From Brachycybe producta (Eukaryota; Arthropoda; Diplopoda; Playtdesmida; Andrognathidae), in NCBI GenBank assembly GCA_036925085.1, contig JAUPFP010000003.1, positions 5,111,979 to 5,175,978 of the forward strand: a DNA stretch of 64,000 bases. Direction: 5' to 3'. How positions within the stretch are numbered: position 1 is the first letter of the stretch; each line of letters opens with the position of its first letter. A program made the translations under genes and the position numbers. The notes under the pieces were generated by a model. That model was not told the DNA's origin, searched no databases, and worked only from the letters and a program-made list of their open reading frames with translations. Below are positions 55,526-64,000 of this stretch, in pieces.

Positions 55526-57703
55526 ATGCCAGGTAGAGGCTCATGGAGAGGAGGCAGAATGATGTCTGCCTCTTCTAGTGAAGATGAGACGGAGAGTGGA
55601 ACAACGGGGACCGCTGAACCTCTCTCTCAATCTACCTGCCAGCTACAAAGGGCGGGCGCCGCCAGTGCGCCAGTAACGAGAAGAGAGTCGCCAAACATAA
55701 TAGATAGGCGCCGCACCTCCTCCGAACCGGAGAATTTTCACCGGCGTGGGGAGAAGCGCCTAAAAGCAAGCTTCAAGCGACCTGCCAATGTCGGGCGCGA
55801 AGGGAAGCCTGCTGCTCCAAGCAGCATCGTCCCCTTCGACGTCACGACATCAAAACACTACTGGGAGGAGCGGGAAGACCGCATCGATATCAACCTCATG
55901 GCATGGGGGGTTAACCAGGCGTTCCGCGATAGCATCGCGCCTGGTCAACCCATTCCGGGTGGAGCTGAAGCAAGAGGGAAGCGTGGGGGAGGTGGATCTG
56001 TGCCCTCCCCCCTCGAAGACCTCCACTTGGAGCTGCAGAGGGAGGCTGCTCTTCGTCGGGCAGCCAGAGATAAGAAGGAAGGGGAGGACAATCTGGCGTA
56101 CCTCCGTGCGGTTTGCGCTCGCCTTGTCGAGCTGGGCTTACCGTGTACGGCGCAACTCCCGAAGGAGGAGCTCCTGCGAATCGAGGCCCGACTCCAAGAA
56201 GCCGCCCGAGTTACGTCATCAGCTACGTCATCACCTCCATCCTCCGACTCGCCAGCAACCCTGACAACTGGCCTCTCCACATCTCCTTCTCCACCCATAA
56301 CGCCACCAGAGCCTTTCCAACACTGCTCACCGGTGCCGTCAATCACTCCGCCGCCTCCTCCTCATACACCATTATCGTCACCACCAACCTCCCGATGTGC
56401 CACGCCTCCACGCAGCGAGGCCGCCACACCAACTCCGACTCTAAAGCTACCTTCCATAGTGGTGGTTCCCCAACCTGTTCGTGTTCAGGTTCCCACTGGG
56501 GCTCGCCCCAAGGAGCCTCAACAGTCCTACAGGGGCCACCACTCTTCTCGAGACTCTCTTCAACGGCCACAACCACGTCGCTCTTCGCCACGTGGTTCCC
56601 ATCTTTCGCCCCGACGCCGACCCGACGGAAGAAGTCAGCAGGAACAACGTGGTTCCTCTGGACGCGGCCCTCCGCCGCGTAATAACTTCGACCCAAGGGT
56701 CAGGCAAGACCTACAGGATCACCGAGTCCAACTGGACCGCGACCATCGCTACGAAACTCGGGGCCCTCCTACTCGGGTCCCGCATCGCTCTCCTCCTCCG
56801 CCACCTCCGGGCCGCCCTTCTGGACAACCCACGCCTACACCTTTGATGCCGCCACCTTCCGCAGAGCGTGCCGCGTTCTTGAAAAAACAGAAGGCCATCA
56901 CAAACCTTCTGCAAGACGTCATGCGACAGGGAGGTGACCCCATGGAAGCACTGGGCCGTGCACCAGGAAGTGCCAAGCCACTGGAGGCGCTGAGCAGGAA
57001 GTCGGCATCGAAGCGACTACGTCAGCGGGCCCGCGATATGGCCCGGTCCGCCTTGCGCCATGCCAGGCCTATCACGGGCGCATCAGTTTCTTTGGAACCT
57101 GCGGCTCCAACACCAGCCCGACCAGCCGCACCGCCCACTGTACCCCATGCCGGGGCTACTCTGGGGCGGTTACCGCTGGATCATCCGTTCCGTGCAGCCA
57201 CCTCCGGCGAGAGGTTGCTCAACAATCGGTGGGTCACTTGGCAGCGCGAAGTGCGCTCTGCCAACACCCTTTACGTAGGACACTTCTCTTTGGAGGAAGG
57301 GTTTCCCCGTCTGGACCTCCCTCCCCGGGAGCGATATGTCGTGGGACTCTCCCGCCTAACAAGTGTCCTCATCACCATCGTCTTCCCAAGAAGACGGATT
57401 GTTGAAACCACCAGTTTCGCCGGAGATGCCATCGATGAAGCCACGGAAGCCCTTTTGGGAGCTTTCGTCAACTCCGTCTTTAGACTGCCAGCTGGACAGA
57501 CGTTCCGTACCAGTCGTCACTACATTCCGGAACCGGATCCTCGTTACCGAATCGCCGTCTTATGGGACGCCGCTTGGGCTACACTGTACAACAAGCGGTC
57601 CTCCCGTAAGATTATCGGGGACCGGGACATCTTCAATATCTTCCACCGGGATCTACCTGACGACCAGGGACAATGGCTGTCTGCCGCATCCAGCTACCGA
57701 TGA
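55526..57703 (+). CDS. 725-residue Pro/Arg-rich protein of unknown function in the LTR element
   Basis: The first ATG of a long uninterrupted frame (MPGRGSWRGGRMMSASSSE) is at 55526. The protein has an acidic/Ser-rich start and a basic segment (RRGEKRLKASFKRP). A charged helical stretch follows (LHLELQREAALRRAARDKKE, residues ~165-215). A long Pro/Ser/Thr/Arg-rich linker comes next (residues ~240-450). A folded-looking C-terminus of about 250 residues ends it, containing LLNNRWVTWQREVRSAN, LYVGHFSLEEGFPRLDLPPR, VVGLSRLTSVLITIVFPRRR and RYRIAVLWDAAWATLYNKRS. I recognise no polymerase, integrase, envelope or protease motif. No signal peptide or membrane helix is evident. High GC and codon regularity suggest real coding. 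Confidence 0.75.
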   Translation: MPGRGSWRGGRMMSASSSEDETESGTTGTAEPLSQSTCQLQRAGAASAPVTRRESPNIIDRRRTSSEPENFHRRGEKRLKASFKRPANVGREGKPAAPSSIVPFDVTTSKHYWEEREDRIDINLMAWGVNQAFRDSIAPGQPIPGGAEARGKRGGGGSVPSPLEDLHLELQREAALRRAARDKKEGEDNLAYLRAVCARLVELGLPCTAQLPKEELLRIEARLQEAARVTSSATSSPPSSDSPATLTTGLSTSPSPPITPPEPFQHCSPVPSITPPPPPHTPLSSPPTSRCATPPRSEAATPTPTLKLPSIVVVPQPVRVQVPTGARPKEPQQSYRGHHSSRDSLQRPQPRRSSPRGSHLSPRRRPDGRSQQEQRGSSGRGPPPRNNFDPRVRQDLQDHRVQLDRDHRYETRGPPTRVPHRSPPPPPPGRPSGQPTPTPLMPPPSAERAAFLKKQKAITNLLQDVMRQGGDPMEALGRAPGSAKPLEALSRKSASKRLRQRARDMARSALRHARPITGASVSLEPAAPTPARPAAPPTVPHAGATLGRLPLDHPFRAATSGERLLNNRWVTWQREVRSANTLYVGHFSLEEGFPRLDLPPRERYVVGLSRLTSVLITIVFPRRRIVETTSFAGDAIDEATEALLGAFVNSVFRLPAGQTFRTSRHYIPEPDPRYRIAVLWDAAWATLYNKRSSRKIIGDRDIFNIFHRDLPDDQGQWLSAASSYR

Positions 57704-58106
57704 GGCCAGGTCCGGCGGGATTACCCCCCCGTACGGTTCATGGACCCAGGATCCTCCCCACCCTCCGCAGCAGGGATAGCTGCGCGCCACATGTACTCAT
57801 GTGGTTGCCACCCATCCGGGTGGCATTATCGAAAAATTTATAAAAAAATAAAATACGTTGCAACTGTTCTTTTCTTTTTAGATTTCAATAGCGGCTCGCC
57901 ACTCAGCGAGCATTAATTATCTTTGTTTTATGTTTTCAGCCTTTTCCAATTTTTAAGGGCGCTGACACTTCGGTGCCAGTGCCTTTCCATAACCACCTCT
58001 GTACACGGTAAGTCCTCAGCCACCCATGTCTCCCCGCTGCGTAACTTGAAAACCTTCCACCCTTGGCTGGAGTACGAGGACGTACTCCAAGCAAAGTTGG
58101 AGGGTA
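57704..58106 (+). other. 3' untranslated part of the LTR element with weak purine tract
   Basis: It contains TCATGTGGTTGCCACCCATC and GCGGCTCGCCACTCAGCGAG (a short hairpin). GCAAAGTTGGAGGG (58091-58104) immediately before the 3' LTR is the likely polypurine tract, interrupted by TT. Confidence 0.5.
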
Positions 58107-58792
58107 TGTAACACCCTGTAAATCGTGATCCCGCCAAAACCATAGCCTGGGGGGTAAACAACTCTCAACCGTCCCTCCCTCCTCTCTGACTCACCTTTCT
58201 GACTCATGCCCAAGTGGCGGATTGATACATAAAGGACCATGGTCACTTGGACCTGGTTACACCTCGCAGGTGTACACAGGTCCAAGGTATAAAAGGACCA
58301 TGTTCCTCTTTGTTCCTCAGTTCTTTCCTTTGCCTGTTTTTGCGATACATTCCAAATCATGGGCCTGAGGATTTCCAGTTAGTATATTACTATTCACCCT
58401 TGTATCTGTACTTCTTACAAGGAATGAATAAAAGTGTTGTAACAAGAAGTAGCGTTGTCTCTATGTTTATGTGAATAACTTCTCTTCAGAGGCCGGAGGT
58501 TTCATAGGGCAGGAGCTATACGATTCTCAGCAGCTACAACATCTTCTCTAGTCGGAATACCGATGGAGAAGATGTATATCAGCATCAACCAGAAGAGAGA
58601 GAGATGGCCGCCACTCTCCTGCATCGATTTCACCCCCATGCAGAAGAGTGACTACAATCTATCTCCATCCAGCTCTCTCTACAGCTCGGATCTTCTCTGT
58701 GCAGGTGTCATACTGCTCAGAGAAGAAACGAAAAGTAGAAAATGTCATCTAAAGGTTGGTAATAAAATATTGGTTGATGTCAAAAGCTCACA
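58107..58792 (+). repeat. 3' LTR
   Basis: Same length as the 5' LTR. It differs at 58473 (G for A) and about 58591 (A for G). TATA is at 58288-58295 and AATAAA at 58427-58432. Target duplication TCAC follows directly. Confidence 0.95.
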
Positions 58793-58796
58793 TCAC

Positions 58797-59048
58797 ATAT
58801 GTGGTGAATAACGAGCATAATTCGCGACTTCGTACAAAAAATAAGAAATTAAACGATTTATTTAAATTCAAAATATAATCAATTACATAATTAGTTACAA
58901 ATCAAGCGCAAACGATTAGAATAACTTGTTAAAATTGGAATCAACATTTTTTTCTTATTGAACTAACGTCAGTGCACGACATCATCACCATGACTTTAGG
59001 GAACTACTTCTCTGTAAAGATCGTCTGGAAAGAAAAGAAAAAGTTTCA
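58797..59048. other. AT-rich spacer
   Basis: Nothing recognised between the LTR element and the MITE. Confidence 0.5.
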
Positions 59049-59052
59049 TTAA

Positions 59053-59913
59053 GAGGCTACAGCGCAAAATTACTTCGAAAAATCTCCACAAAGAGCGCTA
59101 GCATAGTTTTTATATTAGGCCCATAGACCCGATATCTTAAAGAAAAAACGTTATTTTTTAAAATATACACAAGCGGAAATGTTTATTTTTTACATTTAAA
59201 GTTGTCCAATATTAAGTTTTCAAAGTGCAAATTTGCACCTTAAATACACTGTGAACGGGAAATAAAAGAACCTCTTCATATGCTATTGTAGTATTTATAG
59301 AGGTTCGTTTTTTCCTGTTCATAGTGTATATGCTGATCGAGTGATAGAATGACAAAAAATTGGTAAGTGTGGTTCTATTTTTAAAAACTATTTCAAAATC
59401 GCGCATTTCTAACCCTTATGTTAAACTCCATTGAGTACGCGCTCGTAAGCAAAAAGAAACATCCATTAAAATGTTGGGAAAATACCTAAAGTTTAAAAAA
59501 AAAATGAAAACACAGTGAAGCCAACACATTGGCGCACGTACTGATTTATTTTGTCTGATTTCTTAAAATTATTTTTACGAGCATTTTAATGGATGTTTTT
59601 TTGGTTTCGAGCGCGTACTCAATGGAGTTCAACATAAAAGTTAGAAATTCGTGATTTTGAAATAGTTTTCAAAAATGGAACCGCACTTTTGTCATTCTAT
59701 CACTCGATCAGCATATATTTAAGGTGCTCATTGCACTTTGAAAACTTACTATTGGACAACTTTAAATATGAAAAATAAACATATTGCCGCCGCGACTGTG
59801 TATTTTAAAAATTAACAATTTTTCTTTAACATATTGGGTTTATGGGCTCAATAGAAAAACGATGCTAGCACTTTTTGCGGAGATTTTTTGAAGTAATTTT
59901 GTGATGTAACCTC
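59053..59913. mobile_element. Complete TTAA-type palindromic MITE (861 bp)
   Basis: It is flanked by TTAA at 59049-59052 and 59914-59917. The left end AGAGGCTACAGCGCAAAATT and the right end (reverse complement AGAGGTTACATCACAAAATT) lead into arms that pair over most of the element, including ATTGCCGCCGCGACTG-type and GTGATAGAATGACAAAAAAT blocks. A second small palindrome of about 80 bp (ATACACTGTGAACGGGAA mirrored by TTCCTGTTCATAGTGTAT, 59251-59331) has inserted in the left arm. No coding capacity. piggyBac-type by target site. Confidence 0.85.
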
Positions 59914-59919
59914 TTAAGT

Positions 59920-60369
59920 TCAAAATCACATTTGTTTACAAGGTGATACCACTCCATTTTGGCTGGTCTTTAGACAGTTTTTTTTTTAAAACTTGTGTCA
60001 CATGCAACTCAATGTCTCTATGTCAGCAGCAACATGTTGTTTAGTCAGTGCAAAAGGTGCCAGATATTGGCTTCAAAATGGAAAATGTTAGTTCTAAATT
60101 GAAACATGTTGATTCGAAGAGAAAATATTGTACTCAAAGTGGGGGCGAAAAAAAAAGTTTGTCATAAAGTGACAAAAATTGACAAATATTGATCTCAACG
60201 CTGAAATCTGTGTGCATGTGTGGTTTACACAGCAGATTTTTTTTTAAAAAAAAGCTAAAAGCATCTTACTTGTCATTTTATCAAACGTCAGTATTTTAAT
60301 CTTAAATTTTCTAAATCTTAATGCTATAAAGTGATTGTAAACTTTTTTTTTTTAAAAAATGAACCTTAA
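59920..60369. other. Non-coding spacer
   Basis: No gene or recognised family. Confidence 0.5.
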
Positions 60370-60414
60370 ACCCGGTATTACATTAGCAACTTTTGATGTG
60401 ACTTACAACTAGAA
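60370..60414. repeat. Truncated end of the GTATTACACTAGCAACTTTT MITE
   Basis: GGTATTACATTAGCAACTTT matches the left terminus of 62968-63423. It abuts the next MITE, which probably inserted into it. Confidence 0.6.
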
Positions 60415-60594
60415 TGTTGGCTCCGCCCTTTTTATGACGACCGGCAACTTTTAATTGGTTGGTTATGTAGTCTGACGTCACATATGCTCCGCCCCTTTTC
60501 AACGTCGAACCACACAACAAACCAATTAGAAGTTGCCGGTCGTCATAAAAAGGGCGGAGCCAACTTCTGTTTGTCCCGATTTCTAATTGCCTGT
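60415..60594. mobile_element. GGCTCCGCCC palindromic MITE
   Basis: GTTGGCTCCGCCCTTTTTAT, then GACGACCGGCAACTT, is mirrored by AAGTTGCCGGTCGTCATAAA and AAGGGCGGAGCCAAC. The centre contains TCTGACGTCACA. Same family as 48170-48353. Confidence 0.85.
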
Positions 60595-61011
60595 GGTCAA
60601 AAACCTATCATTTAGTAAACATAACAATTTTGTACAAAATGTCGCCTAGTCCCCTAATAATAATATTTATCTGAATACTGTAACATTATTATTATGTGAT
60701 TTTAAAAATTATACAAGGGGGCCAACTTCATTTTAACTTAAGTGGAACCTAGATTTATCAAGCGGATAATGAAAGACAAAATTGCGTACATGGTACACAG
60801 ATAATTACATCAACAAAAAAGATAAATGAATAATGCAAACTTATATTAGAATATGAGAGCAGTTAATTACATAGTAGGCTTGTCCTGGAGCTGGCCTCAT
60901 ACACTGTATGTGTTTAAACAGGATTAACGTTCATTAACCCGTCACATGTCAGAAGACTGAAGAAGTGGACTGAAAGAGAAAAAAAAAACGGCCTCCAATA
61001 AATAATTACTA
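60595..61011. other. Non-coding spacer
   Basis: AT-rich; no recognised content. Confidence 0.5.
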
Positions 61012-62062
61012 GGCCTCGGATTTTTATGCAATATATCAAGCAAACGTTTCTCAATCTGTGGCCCAAGTGCCAATTGTCAAGTAACAATCACCATTTAGAT
61101 AAATCAAAAACAGGGTAGGAGTGATTTAAATCGTCATTTAAACATTTAAGTTATTCAATAAAAATAAAACAGTTCCCGGCATTTTTCTCTACGTTTATAA
61201 AATAAAGTCCGGTGGTAGTCCTTTCATTAATACATTATTTTTTTGGAAAATATACTTGAGGAGGCATCCCCAATTGACTGGTGAAATAATCATTAAAGAG
61301 GATTTTTATGGTCCTTGGAAGTCTGTTGGGCCCTCCTTGGAATATTTATATAACTTTGAAAATTCTGTTGGAATCTCTAAACTCTCAGAGATGTCTGGAA
61401 TGCAGGAATGTCTTCAATTCCAGTGTGCACTGCACGCTTCAAAAGTTAAGCCATTCAGAGTGGACATAGTTGTAGTGTAACTATTGTTCTTCATGAAATT
61501 TTAACTTTGATAATTCATTGCAAGTGATTTATGGGATTTTTATGGTCCTTGGAAGTCTGTTGGGCCCTCCTGAGTTCATTTCAGTGCTTTTCAGGGCATT
61601 TAAGTAACATCTTAACAATTAACAATGTTATTATTACTCATTTTTGCAAACATCATCATAACAAAATTTAATATTTCATATAAATGAAAAAAAAAATCAA
61701 AAAATTCTGATTTAAATAAAAAAAATCTGATTTAAATCAAATAAATCGATTTATTTGATTTTAAAAAAAATCAGCCACCCTGATCAAAAATAATGGCATT
61801 TTCAATCAAAAAGCACTGGTTAGAGGCTAGGATCTTTAGATGACAACTAGTAATAAGTTAAGGTTGGATAGACCTTATAATAATGTAATAATAACCAGAC
61901 ATCTAGCCTCTAACCAACCAACCTTCATTTATAAACTTATTAGAAAAAGCATAACTGCAGTTGCCTCAATAATGATTACGATGATTACTTCACGATTGGC
62001 ACTAGGGTCACAAATTGACAAACATTTTTGCTTGATTTTGCATAAAAACCCGAGTCCTGATG
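61012..62062. mobile_element. Palindromic MITE (copy C of the 8846 family), split by a hAT-like insertion
   Basis: The left arm GGCCTCGGATTTTTATGCAA and TCTGTGGCCCAAGTGCCAAT is mirrored at the right end by GATTGGCACTAGGGTCACAA and TGCATAAAAACCCGAGTCCT. The two halves are separated by the element at 61111-61782. Confidence 0.8.
61111..61782. mobile_element. hAT-like non-autonomous element with 8-bp target duplication
   Basis: Termini CAGGGTAGGAGTGATTTAAA and, reverse-complemented, CAGGGTGGCTGATTTTTTTT are inverted. The flanks are ATCAAAAA at 61103-61110 and again at 61783-61790. The inner 36-bp direct repeat GGATTTTTATGGTCCTTGGA plus AGTCTGTTGGGCCCTC occurs at about 61300 and 61532. The 74-codon frame at 61256-61480 covers one of these repeats; it could be a transposase relic, but no motif is clear. 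Confidence 0.85.
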
Positions 62063-62446
62063 ATTACATAGGAAATACGAAAATTTAAATATTACACTAA
62101 CTTTTAAAAAAACATGTTTTCTAGGTTTTTGTCTCTTCTCTGCATAAAATTTCATTTCATTTTTTTATAATAAGAGCCTATAGTGTTTTTAATTCAATTG
62201 TTCCCAAATGTTGGTATAAAAAACGTTTTTTCTCCGGGTATGAAGTCACGTACAGTAAAAATTAATTAAAAAAAAATTACACGTGCTAAGCTTATAAAAA
62301 GCAATCAGCATAAAGCTAATACATTAATGCACATGTATCATTTTTTGTGCGATTTTAAACTTGTTTGTGTTTCTTTATGAAGTCGACTCTATAATATAAT
62401 GAAAATGCTTTATTTGCCTTGCCAATGGCCAACTCCACCCCTGCGT

Positions 62447-62951
62447 CACAGAATAAGGATATATACAGAAGGGAAACTCTCGTGCGGCCCCTTTGAAGTT
62501 GCTGTGACAGAATTTCATGACCTTGGACTGAAAGCTTCTCTTATTTTAACCGGTTACTTGATGGCCGCCATTTTGAAATGTATTACTATGTTTGGTTGTT
62601 TTGTGTTATTCATTTGATTAAACGGAAACATAAGGAGGAAACGAATACTTTTTAAATGTGAAAAATTTGAAGAAAAAATTTTTTGAAGAAAATGAATATC
62701 GTTTTGAATAATCAAATTCAAATCGTTTTAATCTTAATTAATAAAAGTATATGTAATTAACATAAAATGATAAATGTAATTTTTTTTATCACAGATGAAC
62801 ACAAATCAAAATGTAATACATTTCAAAATGGCGGCAGCTGCGTCACGACATAATAGCGACTAAAATTCTGGGGCGGCGCCGCACATGCGCAGAAAAATTC
62901 TGTCACAAGTTAATGGCTCAGTTTCCCTTCTGTATATATCCTTATTCTGTG
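62447..62951. mobile_element. MITE with perfect 32-bp inverted repeats
   Basis: 62447-62478 (beginning CACAGAATAAGGATATATAC) is exactly complementary to 62920-62951 (ending GTATATATCCTTATTCTGTG). The outer ends CTGCGT/GCCTGCG may extend it. The interior has CAAAATGGCGGCAGCTGCGT and GGATGGCCGCCATTTTGAAA-like words that are also mutually inverted. Confidence 0.8.
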
Positions 62952-62967
62952 CCTGCGTCTTGTAAAG

Positions 62968-63423
62968 CCAGTATTACACTAGCAACTTTTAATGCAATCA
63001 AATGTGCAATGTGATATGCAACTCCATTGTTTATAGTTTGATATGACATGCAACTTGATAAAACTTTCCTTTTAACTAGTGTCAAACTCAGTCTCATTGA
63101 GTTGCACAGGTTCAACTTTGAGAGACTTTTCAAGTAAACTTTCTGACAAACAACCAATCAGGCCATTTGCTAGAAATGACATATGTAACATTGAACAAAT
63201 TTCCGGTTTAATGACTTCCGGGTTTATGAAATTCTTGTTAGTTAATTACAATATGGACACAAACCAAGGGGGCCCCTTGAAATAAACAAAGTTTTGAAAA
63301 CTTGATTGGAAACTAGGTTCCATAGTGTGATATAGACGTTTATTACAAAGTTCTAGTTGCAAATCACATCACAGGTTGCATTGCAAGTTGAATTGCATTG
63401 GAGGTTGCTAGTGTAGTAAGGGT
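62968..63423. mobile_element. MITE with GTATTACACTAGCAACTTTT termini
   Basis: The left end CCAGTATTACACTAGCAACT and the right end, reverse-complemented CTTACTACACTAGCAACCTC, pair, and inner GCAATTCAACTTGCAATGCA-like words repeat. A fragment of the same end is at 60370. Confidence 0.65.
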
Positions 63424-63715
63424 TTTAACCGTCCTTCGAACTCTGGCGATTATGTCTTTCAGGAGCAAAACTACGAGAAACTTGAAAATGTTTTGGAAAC
63501 AAGAAGGGTCGCTATCTTTATTTTATCTTTCAGAATCAACATTTAGTGTTGCTTCTGAAATGCAGGTGTAATCAAGAGTTCGAAAAATCAGCTGTTCATC
63601 TTAGCAAGAACCCTCCCTCTTCCCCCCTCCCCCTACCTAAAATCAAAGATGCAATTATAAACCTGATGATGAATGTTACTTATATATATTCATTTTAATC
63701 TATAATTCACAACAG
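63424..63715 (+). other. End of the last intron
   Basis: Non-coding. A pyrimidine-rich segment and 'TTCACAACAG' form the acceptor for the terminal exon. Confidence 0.6.
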
Positions 63716-63920
63716 AATTCTGCGTAAGACGCCCGGATTTTCATTTACGGCTCGTTCGCCTAAATGTCTTCCTGACGGATTTCCAACTGACATTCCCGGA
63801 ACGTGTCACTTTCTGGACGGTTACCAACATCCTTTAACAGCTACTAAAAATAATAGCACCATAGAAGATGTGGATAGCATCACCTTAGCCATCAAAGAGT
63901 ACAACATAGGAGCAGAGTGA
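63716..63920 (+). CDS. GUCY1A: Soluble guanylate cyclase alpha subunit, terminal exon
   Basis: The first base completes the Glu codon left open at 45536. The exon encodes [39 protein letters not shown] and a short tail to the stop at 63918-63920. It forms the C-terminal subdomain of the cyclase fold. The PGF-F-PRS/ARSP and IPG-CHFLD patterns match alpha subunits. The tail ends KEYNIGAE, with no obvious PDZ ligand. Its phase fit with an exon 18 kb away, across a young transposon, supports the gene model. Confidence 0.92.
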
Positions 63921-64000
63921 ATTTGTTCGCCTAATCGATAATTGTTGCGTTTATAGTTGGCATTTCACGCTGATGTCCTCTTTCTCTTTCTTTCTCTCTT
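63921..64000 (+). other. Start of 3' UTR
   Basis: Sequence after the stop codon, with a CT-rich run at the window edge. No polyadenylation signal is inside the window. Confidence 0.6.

Larger units (their letters stand above)
48627..58792 (+). mobile_element. Young LTR retrotransposon lacking pol, 10.2 kb
   Basis: It is bounded by 686-bp direct LTRs (48627-49312 and 58107-58792) that differ at only two positions seen by eye (48993/58473 and about 49111/58591). TCAC at 48623-48626 and 58793-58796 is the target duplication. Between the LTRs lie a 2.3-kb leader, a Ty3/gypsy-like gag-protease region (51650-54031), a 1.5-kb spacer and a second long frame (55526-57703). No reverse transcriptase, RNase H or integrase motif was found, so movement must depend on an autonomous relative. 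GC content of the coding parts is well above the flanks. It lies in sense orientation in the last intron of the guanylate cyclase gene. Confidence 0.93.

Noticed and set aside
56113-56846. 189- and 121-residue frames overlapping the unknown LTR-element protein
   Set aside because: They are shadow frames in a GC-rich gene; composition and end points follow the main frame.
48627-58792. Interpretation as an endogenous retrovirus
   Set aside because: No pol and no recognisable envelope. The 4-bp duplication and gypsy-like gag fit a non-autonomous LTR retrotransposon better.

Overview
The window comes from a eukaryotic genome, almost certainly that of a bilaterian invertebrate. It is AT-rich, the one host gene is split by long introns, and nearly everything else is transposon-derived. 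The host gene is the alpha subunit of soluble (nitric-oxide-activated) guanylate cyclase (GUCY1A), on the + strand. Five exons are clear or probable: a tentative one at 11506-11594, then 11664-12427, 42606-43091, 43159-43302, 45382-45536 and the terminal exon at 63716-63920 with its stop codon. Phases agree at every junction and the exons run from the end of the H-NOX region through the PAS-like region and coiled coil to the alpha-type cyclase domain. Introns are 69, 30,178, 67, 2,079 and 18,179 nt. The first coding exons lie upstream or were not recognised. I cannot name the species.

Layout. 1-11 kb: intergenic or 5' intronic DNA with CR1-like LINE fragments, two old LTR remnants, a 30-bp minisatellite, several palindromic MITEs and one unrecognised coding-like segment on the - strand (9955-10172). 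12.4-42.6 kb is the large intron. It holds MITE families, a 1.1-kb near-perfect palindrome, a decayed tyrosine-recombinase (Crypton-like) element on the - strand (20.3-22.2 kb) with tandem repeats on both sides, an antisense solo LTR (24207-24856), a decayed LINE with gag-like ORF1 and EN-RT-RNase H ORF2 (24.9-30.2 kb), a 5'-truncated antisense CR1-like LINE (34.3-36.2 kb), a pogo-like MITE and a foldback minisatellite built on the motif TTTGCCCTAAA. 43.3-45.4 kb: a small intron with a SINE-like remnant and MITEs. 45.5-63.7 kb is the last intron, with a second TTTGCCCTAAA array, a long (AT)n tract, and a nearly intact 10.2-kb LTR retrotransposon at 48627-58792.

That LTR element is the most interesting object. 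Its two 686-bp LTRs differ at only two positions and are flanked by a 4-bp target duplication (TCAC), so it inserted recently. It encodes a Ty3/gypsy-like Gag with zinc knuckle and aspartic protease in one frame interrupted by a single UGA, and a separate 725-residue Pro/Arg-rich protein that I do not recognise. There is no reverse transcriptase, RNase H or integrase. It must therefore be mobilised in trans, yet keeps a long intact reading frame of unknown purpose. An antisense solo LTR of the same family and three older LTR fragments show repeated activity, and a palindrome just upstream of the TATA box has been kept in the copies.
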